A stretch of DNA of 64,000 nucleotides from Chitinophagales bacterium (GTDB taxonomy: Bacteria > Bacteroidota > Bacteroidia > Chitinophagales > UBA2359). The position numbers and the translations under genes were made by a program. How positions within the stretch are numbered: the stretch's first letter is position 1; the number at the start of each line of letters is the position of its first letter. The notes under the pieces were generated by a model, which was not told where the DNA came from, made no database searches, and saw only the letters and a list, made by a program, of their open reading frames with translations. Positions 8,220 through 17,370 of this stretch are shown here, one piece after another. Where the stretch lies: positions 62,001 to 126,000 of the forward strand of contig JAHDFD010000004.1 of assembly GCA_020628375.1 (NCBI GenBank), in the 5' to 3' direction.

Positions 8220-9269
8220 ATGAAATCTACACAAACACCGATATGGCTTTTGTCACTTCTTACTATATTACCACTCACTTTAAGTAGTTGTTTCACAAGT
8301 AAAAAAATCCCTTCTTTTCCTGATAACACAGATGCATTAATAGAAAACACTGTCAGAAAAGGGGTAACACCCGAATGGCATCTTGGAAAATCAGATACCG
8401 TATGTACCGATGAATTGTGTATTTACTTTGAGAGTATTGGAGATATAGAAGACCCAACTATTTTACTTATTATGGGCTATGGGACTTCAGGTTTGGCATG
8501 GTCAACAAATTTTATAGAACCATTAGTTGACGCTTCATTTCATGTCGTCCGGTTCGATAATAGAGATGTAGGAAAAACTCAATGGCAGCAAGGTAAAGAA
8601 CCCCAAAATGGGCAGTTCTATTATTTATCTGACATGGCAAAAGATGCTTGTCAGATTTTAGATAAACTGGGAAAAGAACAAGTTCATATTGTAGGTATTT
8701 CTATGGGCGGAATGATTGCTCAGGAACTCGCTATTAATTACCCCAAAAGAGTAAAAACGTTAACTTGTCTATCTTCCACAGCCCATTATTTTGATCCTGA
8801 TTTAGTTTCAATCTCTGGAAAAGTAATCGCAGAGAATGCTAAAACTATTTTGAAGTACGGTCTTGATCCGAAGTCAATTGAAAAGCAAGTGAAAAAAAGA
8901 ATCAATCAAGTTTCTTTCTTAAGAAATGATGAATTCATAGATGAAGATATGGTTATTTTTACAACTCAAAGGCTTCTGTTCAAACAACAAAATAATTACA
9001 ACAATCACCCCAAAATGAATCAGCGACACAGCAAAGCCATTCGTAAATCAGGTTCAAGATTAGAGCAATTAGGCAAGCTTGAAATGCCTACGCTCTTAAT
9101 TCATGGAACAAAAGATGTTTTAATTTTTCATCAACACACCGAAAAGTATGCAAAACTAATTGCCAATAAAAAAGAGGTTTATATTGAAGGCATGGGACAC
9201 ATACCAACGGTTGAAGAAGAAAAGAGAATTTGTAATGAACTTTTAGACTTTATTGAAGAAGAAAAGTAA
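8220..9269 (+). CDS. Alpha/beta-hydrolase lipoprotein
   Basis: A 349-residue protein with a type II signal peptide: a hydrophobic segment ending in LTLSSC, with lipidated Cys at residue 24. The alpha/beta-hydrolase fold follows. The nucleophile elbow is GISMGG with S161; the acid is probably D in HGTKDVLIF and the base His in GMGHIP near the C terminus. It probably acts at the outer or inner membrane on a small ester or acyl substrate that cannot be named. ATG 8220 was chosen over an in-frame TTG at 8214, because only two residues differ and the ATG gives a normal signal peptide. It appears to be a single-gene unit. Confidence 0.85.
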   Translation: MKSTQTPIWLLSLLTILPLTLSSCFTSKKIPSFPDNTDALIENTVRKGVTPEWHLGKSDTVCTDELCIYFESIGDIEDPTILLIMGYGTSGLAWSTNFIEPLVDASFHVVRFDNRDVGKTQWQQGKEPQNGQFYYLSDMAKDACQILDKLGKEQVHIVGISMGGMIAQELAINYPKRVKTLTCLSSTAHYFDPDLVSISGKVIAENAKTILKYGLDPKSIEKQVKKRINQVSFLRNDEFIDEDMVIFTTQRLLFKQQNNYNNHPKMNQRHSKAIRKSGSRLEQLGKLEMPTLLIHGTKDVLIFHQHTEKYAKLIANKKEVYIEGMGHIPTVEEEKRICNELLDFIEEEK

Positions 9270-9272
9270 ATG

Positions 9273-9314
9273 ACACGATAATTTGTACGTTTTAAATTTT
9301 TAAAATTGTATAAT
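9273..9314 (+). repeat. Dispersed 42-44-bp intergenic element, copy 1
   Basis: Starts ACACGATAATTTGTACGT, continues through a T/A-rich stretch and ends AAAATTGTATAAT. A closely matching copy lies at 41742-41785. It sits between the hydrolase stop and the next gene. The two copies differ by a few substitutions and small indels. Confidence 0.6.
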
Positions 9315-9330
9315 ATAGACTTCTTTCACT

Positions 9331-9897
9331 ATGAAAAAACTATTGGTCTTTTTACTGTTTCTGATAATAGCTCCCATACTCGGAGGTATTTATGGTATAA
9401 TTCACGACCAGATCAGCTTCACCATTTCCAAAGAATATTATACGAAGTTAAAATTCGATCAATTCGGTTTAGCACATTGGGGCATGGGCTATAATGCAGG
9501 AACTGCTGATGAACCAGAAGTACTACTGAACGATCCAAGATTCGGCGCTGCAATAGTTGGTTTACTAGCTACCTGGTGGATGGGTTTACTTATCGGACTA
9601 CTTTTAGGTTTGATTGGCTTTTTCCATAAAGATTGGAAGACTATGTTTTCAACCACTTTAAAAGCTGCTTCATTGAATATAGCAATTGCACTACTTTTTG
9701 GTTTACTTGGCATTGGTGTAGGTTTTTTCCTCGATCCTGCTCAGTTTCATTTACCAGCACATTTAGTATTGCCAAAACGCTTCATTATCGTTGGAACAAT
9801 GCACAACTTCAGTTACCTTGGAGGAATTGTTGGTTTGATAATAGCCTGTTTTTATTCTATAAGAAAAATTAAAGAAACGAGTAATAATGATCGATAA
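9331..9897 (+). CDS. Hypothetical membrane protein
   Basis: A 188-residue protein that I do not recognise. About four hydrophobic helices are visible: residues 3-24, 75-100 (IVGLLATWWMGLLIGLLLGLIG), 115-132 and 155-172. Between the first two lies a soluble, probably periplasmic loop with FDQFGLAHWGMGY. The C terminus is basic and cytoplasmic-looking (IRKIKETSNNDR). The next gene overlaps its end by 11 nt, so the two are probably translated together. No catalytic motif is seen. Confidence 0.7.
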   Translation: MKKLLVFLLFLIIAPILGGIYGIIHDQISFTISKEYYTKLKFDQFGLAHWGMGYNAGTADEPEVLLNDPRFGAAIVGLLATWWMGLLIGLLLGLIGFFHKDWKTMFSTTLKAASLNIAIALLFGLLGIGVGFFLDPAQFHLPAHLVLPKRFIIVGTMHNFSYLGGIVGLIIACFYSIRKIKETSNNDR

Positions 9898-10210
9898 AGA
9901 AGAACAGTTGTCTTATTACGAAAAATGGGAAAGTTACAAAGGGAAGCAGCTCAAAATAAGTGCTTACCTTTCTACAAATCGCGAAAACTTCGATCGGCAT
10001 TTTACTAGCTTTCTGAAAATGGGATTTAAGCTGAATATTTTTCTGGTTCGCTTTAGTGGACATCGGGTTTGCTTTATGGGCGATGAACACACTTTTGAAA
10101 TTGGTGGTGATCACATTATTCAAATTACAGATAATATGAGCCATGAATATGAAGTGATAGAAAAATACAATGACACTGTTTTTCGTAAAACGATTTTACA
10201 ATTTAAATAG
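9887..10210 (+). CDS. Hypothetical small protein
   Basis: A 107-residue soluble protein of unknown family, rich in aromatic and charged residues (EEQLSYYEKWESYKGK at the start). It overlaps the preceding membrane protein gene by 11 nt, which supports it being a real, co-translated gene. There is no signal peptide, membrane segment or known motif. It ends 32 bp before the convergent AT-rich ATPase gene. Confidence 0.6.
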   Translation: MIDKEEQLSYYEKWESYKGKQLKISAYLSTNRENFDRHFTSFLKMGFKLNIFLVRFSGHRVCFMGDEHTFEIGGDHIIQITDNMSHEYEVIEKYNDTVFRKTILQFK

Positions 10211-10241
10211 TTAACTAACACATATATCAAAAAAGTTACAA

Positions 10242-12698
10242 TTAATGTAATTTATCAGTGAAGTTAGTGAATCCGTCATTTTCCCAATCATCTAGTTTTT
10301 GTTTTAAATTTTTAAATGATATTCTAGCGCTGATAAGAGTTTTATGTAGTTCACTTTGATTTTTCAACATATTGCTTAATAATATGAAATGATTTGTTAA
10401 TCTAGCTAATTCCTGTAAAATCCTTTCATTTACTATTAGCTTATAATCAAATATATCATTTGCATTCATTTCATAAATCTCAATACCTGATTTAGAAAGG
10501 CTGAAAAAACCATTTTTAAGAAAGTACTCGAAATTTTCTAGGTAAAAGAGTCTAAACTGATCAACATGAGTTATTGCCCTTGAAAGTAAATCTTGAAAGT
10601 ATAGTTTTTTATCAAGTACTACAGGTTCCTCAATAAATAAAGTTAAATTTTTGTATGGTGAAATTTGGTCGATATAGTAATTTACTGTTGTTTCTGAACA
10701 ATTAATAATTGTAGAAATTGTATTGTTTATATATATTTCGAAATCAAAAATTGTATTTCGTTTGTTCGTAAAATCTATTATTGCACCAACCTTCTCTAAT
10801 AATGGTTCATCTTGAATTCTTTTAGGGTCTTGATTTAAACCAAAATATTCAAAATGTGAGCAAAGATATTTTACATAGTAAATAGCATTTTGATTATATA
10901 AAAAGTATATATTTTCAAGATGTTCTCTGTAACTTTCTTTTTTTGTTTCTACGTATTTTTGGTAAAATTGAAGCTCTCTGTTGAAGTTAACTCGTCTATT
11001 TGAGAAAATCCCTGAAGACTCTTCAGTTTTAGTAGTGTACTCACAGTCCCAAACAGATATAAAGAAATGCCCCCAAGAGTCAACATTTACAGGAAATAAT
11101 TCATTTAATAACTCGCACACTTCTGAAGAAGTATAAAGTTCATTATCTTCAGAGATAAATGATTTTCTAAAAAATTCAAATATGGTGAACAATGATACAG
11201 AATTCTTATCAATAGAATCAGTAATACTTTCACTTGAGCTATTTAACTCCAAGTTAGCAGATGAAATTGACTTTGCAATTATAAAGTTAATTAACAATCT
11301 TCGTAAACTACATTTATCATCTTCGTGCATGGAAGTAAATAGTAATTTTAATAATTTTTTTGAAGTTCCACTTATTTTACGTGTTGATCTGACAGATAGT
11401 GAATTATCAACCAAAGGTTTAATAAGGTAAAAGAAATAAGCTCCTCTAAAAAGATAATCATATCGACGTTTATATAGTTTTTTATAGATGCTCTCAACAG
11501 CCCTACTATCAATTTTTATGTATGCAGGTTTGAGAATGACATTTTTATTATTATTATATATTGAAAAGAATTTATTTAAAGTTAATTCAGTTGTTTTACT
11601 GTCTTTATCAATTTCAATAAGTTTATCTAAAATAAAATAAGTACTACATTTGTGAAGCCCTAATTTTTCACACACCTCCTTATAAAAAGCAAGCCTTTTA
11701 TCAATTATATCTGTTACAAATTTATTAGAGTTTATAGAGATAGAATAAGTTGTTTCAAAGTTAAACTTCAGTTTTTCTTTAATAGCTTCTGTACCGCCTT
11801 GTGTTTGTGATGCTCTTAAAATATTTAAATAATTAGCCGTTCGATATGTATAAATAAATTTAAGATTATCAAGAATTAAATCATTTACTATATCTTTAAT
11901 TATAGAATAAGAATTCTTTAGAACTGTAAATTTTGAAGCAAGCATTGTGATATGATTTGTAGCCGTGTCAACTTCATATCTTGCCAAAAGTGTATCAATG
12001 TTATCAAATATAAAGATTGTCTTATTTTGATTTTGGCTATTTGTAGTTAGTATTATGTATAATAATAAGAGTTGAGTAGCTCCTTTGACATTACTGTGAT
12101 CTTTATAGTTTTCTAAAAATTCTATTGTAATGTTAGAATCCAATTCATTATACCCGTCATTATAAAATTTTAAAATATCTTCACTAATTTCTGAAAAGAG
12201 ATCTAGTACTTCCGAATGATATTGATTTTTCTTCTCAAAATTATTGTGTTCTTCAATATTTTGAAAATAATTGATTATTACAAATATATCTTTGTGATGA
12301 AATAGCTTATTTTTTATTCCACTAATTAAAAAATCAATTGTTGATTTTTTAAAAGTAAAAGTATTGTTATTAGCATATTTGAATGCATAATGTTCAAAGT
12401 CAATTATCTTCAAGTCCCAATCAATATACTCTTCAGCTAAAATTTTGACATTTGTCGATTTACCATTTTTAGAATATCCATGCAGTATAAGAAAATTTTG
12501 AGTTTGAAGCGTATCAATAACTTCCTTCCTAATTTTTTTCAGCTCATTGTTATCACAAAACATATATTCTTTAAAATCATCAATATCAAATACCTTATCT
12601 AATTTATCAATTGAATAATTTAAAATATCGAAAAATAGTAATTCTGAATTTCTATGATTTGCGAAATGAGATTGAATTTTTTCTATGAGTATATCCAT
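10242..12698 (-). CDS. Large orphan P-loop ATPase, possible defence protein
   Basis: An 818-residue protein of no family I can name. A Walker A motif, GYSKNGKST, lies near residue 75 and a Walker B-like IFIFDNID near residue 230, giving a STAND/AAA-like ATPase domain in the first ~350 residues. The remaining ~450 residues are helical; one stretch (LYTSSEVCELLNELF, near residue 550) resembles a winged-helix segment. No membrane helix or nuclease motif is seen. The gene is markedly more AT-rich than its neighbours, is dominated by Asn, Lys, Ile and Phe, and stands alone between unrelated genes, which suggests horizontal acquisition. ATG 12698 was preferred over an in-frame TTG at 12725. An anti-phage role is a guess from architecture and context. 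Confidence 0.75.
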   Translation of the reverse strand: MDILIEKIQSHFANHRNSELLFFDILNYSIDKLDKVFDIDDFKEYMFCDNNELKKIRKEVIDTLQTQNFLILHGYSKNGKSTNVKILAEEYIDWDLKIIDFEHYAFKYANNNTFTFKKSTIDFLISGIKNKLFHHKDIFVIINYFQNIEEHNNFEKKNQYHSEVLDLFSEISEDILKFYNDGYNELDSNITIEFLENYKDHSNVKGATQLLLLYIILTTNSQNQNKTIFIFDNIDTLLARYEVDTATNHITMLASKFTVLKNSYSIIKDIVNDLILDNLKFIYTYRTANYLNILRASQTQGGTEAIKEKLKFNFETTYSISINSNKFVTDIIDKRLAFYKEVCEKLGLHKCSTYFILDKLIEIDKDSKTTELTLNKFFSIYNNNKNVILKPAYIKIDSRAVESIYKKLYKRRYDYLFRGAYFFYLIKPLVDNSLSVRSTRKISGTSKKLLKLLFTSMHEDDKCSLRRLLINFIIAKSISSANLELNSSSESITDSIDKNSVSLFTIFEFFRKSFISEDNELYTSSEVCELLNELFPVNVDSWGHFFISVWDCEYTTKTEESSGIFSNRRVNFNRELQFYQKYVETKKESYREHLENIYFLYNQNAIYYVKYLCSHFEYFGLNQDPKRIQDEPLLEKVGAIIDFTNKRNTIFDFEIYINNTISTIINCSETTVNYYIDQISPYKNLTLFIEEPVVLDKKLYFQDLLSRAITHVDQFRLFYLENFEYFLKNGFFSLSKSGIEIYEMNANDIFDYKLIVNERILQELARLTNHFILLSNMLKNQSELHKTLISARISFKNLKQKLDDWENDGFTNFTDKLH

Positions 12699-13020
12699 GT
12701 AAGCTAATATACAATAGAAAATCAATAAAAATTATATACTTGTAAGTTTTTTTTTAATCTTAACACCTATTTATTTTGACAACAAACTACCTGCCGATAA
12801 TGTTAAAATCAACAACAATGCTTATAATCCAAGCTTGTTGAATTTATGGGAAGGTGATTGTAGTTTGTGATATAGTATCAAACGGAACTAAGCACTAAAT
12901 TTTGATAAACAAAAACTCCTTCAAGATTATTTGTCTTGAAGGAGTTTAATATATATTTCAGTTTTCATTTATGTACTATAATGTATAATCCATAATGTCC
13001 CTGACAGCGCTGATTTTGCT
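12699..13020. other. Intergenic region upstream of the orphan ATPase
   Basis: 322 bp. It holds the terminator of the T9SS gene (12913-12947). From about 12757 a ~35-codon plus-strand open stretch (it reads through FDNKLPADNVKINN to a TGA at 12871) has protein-like composition but no start codon, and may be a gene remnant. Confidence 0.45.
12913..12947 (-). terminator. Rho-independent terminator of the T9SS protein gene
   Basis: A perfect 14-bp stem (12913-12926 with 12934-12947, core CTCCTTCAAGA/TCTTGAAGGAG) around a 7-nt loop. On the minus strand it is followed by a T-rich tail. It lies 73 bp past the stop codon at 13021. Confidence 0.85.
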
Positions 13021-16000
13021 TTAATTTTTGAACACCTTAAGCATTCTGTCTATATCATCATTCAGGAAGCGAACGAAATAAGTTCCCGAAGGATAATCGA
13101 ATAAAGAAACCTGACCGGTAAAGGTATCATTATAGCGTGTCAGATTGGTTCGTTGTATTCTTTTACCTGTCAGATCATAAATTTCCAGATATAAGAATAC
13201 ACTGCTTTGTTCCAAGCCTGAAACATTAATTCTGAATACACCATCGGTTGGGTTCGGGAAAATTTCGATAAAATGCTCAGTCGCGATCGAGCCATTATAA
13301 CTAGTAATATCCAAAGCAGCCATTTCTGCTACTGAACAATCAAGATCATCTTCTACAACAATGTCATATTCGCCCGATTCCAAGCCTTCAAATACATTCG
13401 ACGACTGGAATGTAACACCATTATCTATGCTGTAAACATAAGGTTCATTTCCAGCAAATACATTAATTGTTAAAGAACCATCTTCTGCACCTGTAAAAGT
13501 TTCATTTACGAGATCTACTACATAAGCCAGCTTACACGCTTCTATGGTAACCGTTGATTCATAAGTACAATCGTTAGCATCTAAAACCATGATCTCATAA
13601 TCACCTTCAGCTAATCCATCGAATAATGGGCTATCCTGATAGCTTTGTCCACCATCAATACTGTATTGTACCGGATCACTTCCATTTTCATCATTCACCA
13701 ATATAGAACCATCTTCACTTGTATCTTCGCTTGTTGCTGTAACAGCAAAATCAGCAGTAAGGAAACAAGCAAATTCAGCACAAAAATCATTTTCTTCTAT
13801 GGTTGAAAAATTACCATTACTGAATAATAACTCTTCTCCAAGCGCATCGGTAAAGCTGTAATTCCCCTGACCAACGCCACAGCAAATACCATCGCCAAAA
13901 GTATCGAAAATAGTGAAGGTATAACATTCATCAGCATCAAGACATAATTCCTCAACAAAAGTAGAATTAGCGCTAGCATAAGGACCTCCGCTATTAATAA
14001 CCTGCCCTTGTTCATTGGTCAACTCCCATGTTGTTTCTTCAGGATAATCGTCGGTATTCAAGTTGAAGAAAACAGCCACGCTATTGATGATTGCTTCAAA
14101 ACTTCTTAAGACACTATCATTAGCAGTGTTTTCGTCGAAATTACCATTTGGTAAAAAACAGCTAGCAACGATGGTGTTACCTCCATCATTCAAACCTGTA
14201 ACGGTTAAAGGAATATTTACCGATTCACCTGAAGGAAGCTCTCCTGTCCAATCGATCGTTTTAAATGAAGTTCCATTCAACAAAACTTCGACAACAATAG
14301 AGTTCAATGTTTGTGTTCCATAATTAGTCAATACCAGATCAATAACTTTAGCAGGTCCGCAACTAACATCACTTAATCCATTGATTACAGAAATACTAGC
14401 ATCCCACCTTGGTAACTTTGAAATTACTGCTCTGAGTGTATCATTCAAATATGCCTGATCGTCTTCTAAAGCAGTGAAGAATTTGAATTCATAATCTTTG
14501 ATCTCATCCATATTCACTGTCGGTGTAAAAGTATGTGTGTAGGTTTGACCCGGCGCAATTGCTGTATTCACTGTTTCTGTTACAGCAGTTCCATTTTCAA
14601 AAATATAACCAACTTCAAAACTCTCTTGTGTCTCCAAACCATAGTTTTCTACTTCAAAAGAAACTGTTTCACTATCCGTTAGATCATCGGCACTTTGTGG
14701 GCTTATAACAGAAGCTACTCCTATATCTATTGTATCTCTTCTTAATTCAAAAGCAAGAATACGGGTATCAACCCCTCCACTTCCTGCATATTCGGTCGTG
14801 TACCAGAAGGTTCTGTCATTCGTTGGATCAACCGACATGTGTGCATAATCACCGAACCTGCTACCAGAATTAATAGTATTCGATCCCTCAACCACGACAT
14901 ATTCATCAATGGTCATCTCTCCCAATGGATCACCTGCACGACGACCAGTAAAACGAACACCTACATAAGAGTTCGGACTTGTGACATTATACGCCAGACC
15001 AATATTACCGGCACCATCCATACAAATCCCTCCCATAAATCTATCGAGTCCGTCATCCAATGCTAAAGTTCCTTCTTGTCTTAAAGACCAATCACCTCCA
15101 GAAGTTCTTCTAAGTTCTACCCATCTGATTCCCGAAAGATTATCTCCATCGGTAACATCTGTAATAAAGTTGAATACCATTGATTCGTGCGAACCAAAAT
15201 TCCTGTAATGTGCCTGATTCATAATTACCTCAGGAATGGCATCTAATCCGCCGCCACCTTGTTGCGGAACACAAGGGAAAAATCCGGCACCACCAGCAGA
15301 ACATGGATAACCATCATAAGGTGAAAGCACTACACTTGTAACATCGAATGATGTATTGGAAGGCGTATCAAAATCTACATCAACTGAATAAATTTCCACC
15401 TGATCTTCATCTACTTGTCCCCACGACGAATCGTTCAATACTAAAAACGTTGGTCCGTCAACAGGCTCATTAAATCCTGTCCAATCAAGCGGCGTTGCCA
15501 CAAAAAAACCAGCTTCAGTATTGTTATTTCCAGGTAAGATTATTCGCTGAATCGGCACTGAAGCAGCCCCCGTCATCAAAGCTTCTTTATCTATCAAATA
15601 ACATGGTAAACTTCCGGGGCCTCCTTCGTTTGTTGTTACTGAAATCACATTATTCCAAACACCATATTTAGGGTAATCGGGAAAACTTGGAGTAGAAAAG
15701 TTATATACATCCCATTCGCCTAATGGATCGCTTGTATGTGAAACTGCTACCAATAAGTTATTATTCGGTGGAAACTCTGTTATCAACCATTTGTCGCGAC
15801 TTTGATCGTATAAAATGATCGGATCGCCCGCAGAAGATAAATTCAGTTCTCCCCAAAGCGTATTCGCATTAAAGGCATCCAATAAATTACCTTCCTTATC
15901 ATAAACGCCTATTGTTGTCGCATTCACTGCCTGTACGTAGTGATCTCTTCCAATATCACCACTCGGATCGTTTGGAGCTGAACCAGTAGATAAGCCTTCA

Positions 16001-16359
16001 AAATTCAATAAGGGTTCAACAGGCGTTGCCAGATTCGCATCAAAGCTAGTTTGTCTTACCGCATCAGGTCCCTGATGCTCCAATTCCGGTCTTACAATTG
16101 TATTCCTGCCACGACCAACAAAGTCCTTAGGTTCTTTTTTATTTTTTTTCGCTAATTGTTTTTTACTCTTATCAGTAGCGCTACGATCAATTAAATCACG
16201 AATAGCAGGTGTAGTTCCTACCTTTTCTGCATAACTGACTTCTACGTTTGCTTCCAGCTTTTTCTGTGTTTTTACTGAGCCCACTCCCTGAGCTTCAACA
16301 GTATTACCGCTCCATATTACGCAAAGGCACAAAAGGCAAACAGCATAAAATTGTTTCAT
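13021..16359 (-). CDS. Secreted T9SS-sorted protein with CARDB-like and SprB-like repeats
   Basis: A 1112-residue exported protein. It has a signal peptide (residues 1-23, ending VEAQ) and a basic linker with KKNKKEPKDFVGRGRN. A ~450-residue N-terminal region looks beta-propeller-like (for example DPSGDIGRDHYVQAVNA). Two CARDB-like beta-sandwich repeats follow (about 545-760), then a Cys-rich domain with DGICCGVGQGNYSF. Two SprB-type repeats (about 885-1020) carry the phrases YSIDGGQSYQDSPLF and YSIDNGVTFQSSNVF. The C-terminal ~80 residues are a type A T9SS sorting domain (IFPNPTDGVFRINVSG to MLKVFKN). It should be exported by T9SS and anchored or released outside. Its own terminator follows. 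Confidence 0.88.
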   Translation of the reverse strand: MKQFYAVCLLCLCVIWSGNTVEAQGVGSVKTQKKLEANVEVSYAEKVGTTPAIRDLIDRSATDKSKKQLAKKNKKEPKDFVGRGRNTIVRPELEHQGPDAVRQTSFDANLATPVEPLLNFEGLSTGSAPNDPSGDIGRDHYVQAVNATTIGVYDKEGNLLDAFNANTLWGELNLSSAGDPIILYDQSRDKWLITEFPPNNNLLVAVSHTSDPLGEWDVYNFSTPSFPDYPKYGVWNNVISVTTNEGGPGSLPCYLIDKEALMTGAASVPIQRIILPGNNNTEAGFFVATPLDWTGFNEPVDGPTFLVLNDSSWGQVDEDQVEIYSVDVDFDTPSNTSFDVTSVVLSPYDGYPCSAGGAGFFPCVPQQGGGGLDAIPEVIMNQAHYRNFGSHESMVFNFITDVTDGDNLSGIRWVELRRTSGGDWSLRQEGTLALDDGLDRFMGGICMDGAGNIGLAYNVTSPNSYVGVRFTGRRAGDPLGEMTIDEYVVVEGSNTINSGSRFGDYAHMSVDPTNDRTFWYTTEYAGSGGVDTRILAFELRRDTIDIGVASVISPQSADDLTDSETVSFEVENYGLETQESFEVGYIFENGTAVTETVNTAIAPGQTYTHTFTPTVNMDEIKDYEFKFFTALEDDQAYLNDTLRAVISKLPRWDASISVINGLSDVSCGPAKVIDLVLTNYGTQTLNSIVVEVLLNGTSFKTIDWTGELPSGESVNIPLTVTGLNDGGNTIVASCFLPNGNFDENTANDSVLRSFEAIINSVAVFFNLNTDDYPEETTWELTNEQGQVINSGGPYASANSTFVEELCLDADECYTFTIFDTFGDGICCGVGQGNYSFTDALGEELLFSNGNFSTIEENDFCAEFACFLTADFAVTATSEDTSEDGSILVNDENGSDPVQYSIDGGQSYQDSPLFDGLAEGDYEIMVLDANDCTYESTVTIEACKLAYVVDLVNETFTGAEDGSLTINVFAGNEPYVYSIDNGVTFQSSNVFEGLESGEYDIVVEDDLDCSVAEMAALDITSYNGSIATEHFIEIFPNPTDGVFRINVSGLEQSSVFLYLEIYDLTGKRIQRTNLTRYNDTFTGQVSLFDYPSGTYFVRFLNDDIDRMLKVFKN

Positions 16360-16697
16360 TGTATTTATAGTTTTATTAAAAGGATTCAGATGTTTTAAGA
16401 ATATGTTTAACTATCCACTGTCCACAAAAATCTTCTACTTTTTAAAAAGTAACATCATGTGTTCTGTGGTTTGTTGACTATTTACAAAAATGTAGTTACA
16501 CATTGCAACTCGAATTGTTTTAATTATGCTTTCAGCATTAAACATTATTATGAAAATTATTGTAAAGTCAGTTCGACAAGCTCACTAACCGCATAAATTC
16601 GATAGCTGAGCACGGTCGAAGCTTCTTATCAAAATGCTATAATCAGTTTTCGTAATAAATTCTATTAATTAAATTCATAAGGGGAGCTTATAATAAA
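16360..16697. other. Intergenic region with dispersed repeats
   Basis: 338 bp with no gene. It contains phrase-like repeats (ATCCACTGTCCACAAAAA near 16414, GTTCTGTGGTTTGTTGAC near 16459) and a REP-like element at 16568-16625. Confidence 0.5.
16568..16625. repeat. REP-like intergenic element
   Basis: Contains AGTTCGACAAGCTCACTAAC and, 15 bp later, GCTGAGCACGGTCGAAGC. The second core matches the CTGAGC-x3-GYCGAAG units at 6905-6972 and, inverted, those at 19833-19892. Confidence 0.6.
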
Positions 16698-17030
16698 TTA
16701 CTGATCGCTGACTTTCGGTGTTCTGACTAATTCTGCAAATTCAGCCTCTACAACTTTATCTGATCGTTTGATCTTTGTAAGTAATTTATCAGCCGCAATT
16801 TTACTTGTATTATAAGTAAACATAAAACGATTTTCACTTCTGCTTATCTTGCGTTTCGATCTCAGTTCATAATTACTGAATTCTTTTTCCAAAGCTGAAT
16901 CTGTAACATCGTTTTTCAGTAAAACAATAATGTTCTCTGTATCATAGTTGGAATTCATAACCGTTTTAGTTGTATCACAGGCAAATATCAATACAAGAAA
17001 GCATAAGCTCAGGCAATATAAAAGCTTCAT
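16698..17030 (-). CDS. Small lipoprotein, possible inhibitor I9/propeptide-like fold
   Basis: A 110-residue protein with a lipoprotein signal (LVLIFAC, Cys at residue 18). The mature part, about 85 residues, has a pattern like subtilisin propeptides or I9 inhibitors: a beta strand (ENIIVLLKND), a helix, a central strand (NRFMFTYN), a second helix and a final strand with VVEAEFAELV. I infer a ferredoxin-like fold from this pattern; it is not a family match I can confirm. No peptidase gene is adjacent. It stands alone, with large gaps on both sides. Confidence 0.7.
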   Translation of the reverse strand: MKLLYCLSLCFLVLIFACDTTKTVMNSNYDTENIIVLLKNDVTDSALEKEFSNYELRSKRKISRSENRFMFTYNTSKIAADKLLTKIKRSDKVVEAEFAELVRTPKVSDQ

Positions 17031-17370
17031 ATTTTTTATTAGGGCATTTAAAAATCAATAAGCAACACTAATAAGTAGTCGGAAAAAAGTTTCTTAATAG
17101 TTCTTTTGAATATTTATCTGATTTACTTCGTCAAAAAATCCTCAAATATTTCAATATTCTCCGTATTTTTTCCTTGTCTATCAAAAAAATCTCTCAACAT
17201 AACATTATAAAGAAATTTCTACACGCCTACTTAAATGGGAAAAGCATTGTGAAAATACAACTATTCTATTGTAAATCTTTGATTATAATTGAACTCTGTG
17301 TTGGTTTAGCCAACTGAAAGACAAAAAATGCAACAAGCACACCCTTACAGAATATGGTTATTAAAACAAA
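17031..17370. other. Intergenic region with a dispersed element
   Basis: 340 bp without a credible gene. A ~45-bp stretch at 17073-17118 is shared with 62029-62072, and both are followed downstream by AATTTCTACAC (17214 and 62118). This suggests relics of a common element. Confidence 0.5.
17073..17118. repeat. Dispersed element shared with 62029-62072, copy 1
   Basis: Both copies contain AAGTAGTC, a poly-A stretch, then TTTCTTAATAGTTCTTTTGA and ATATT, with one substitution and a one-base indel in the first half. The flanks diverge. Confidence 0.6.

Noticed and set aside
9306-9494. 62-codon plus-strand frame overlapping the membrane protein gene
   Set aside because: It is the out-of-frame shadow of the 9331 gene, which has a normal start and clear membrane helices.
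16698-17030. Secreted protease gene for the I9-like lipoprotein to inhibit
   Set aside because: No subtilisin-type gene lies nearby, so a paired propeptide role cannot be claimed.
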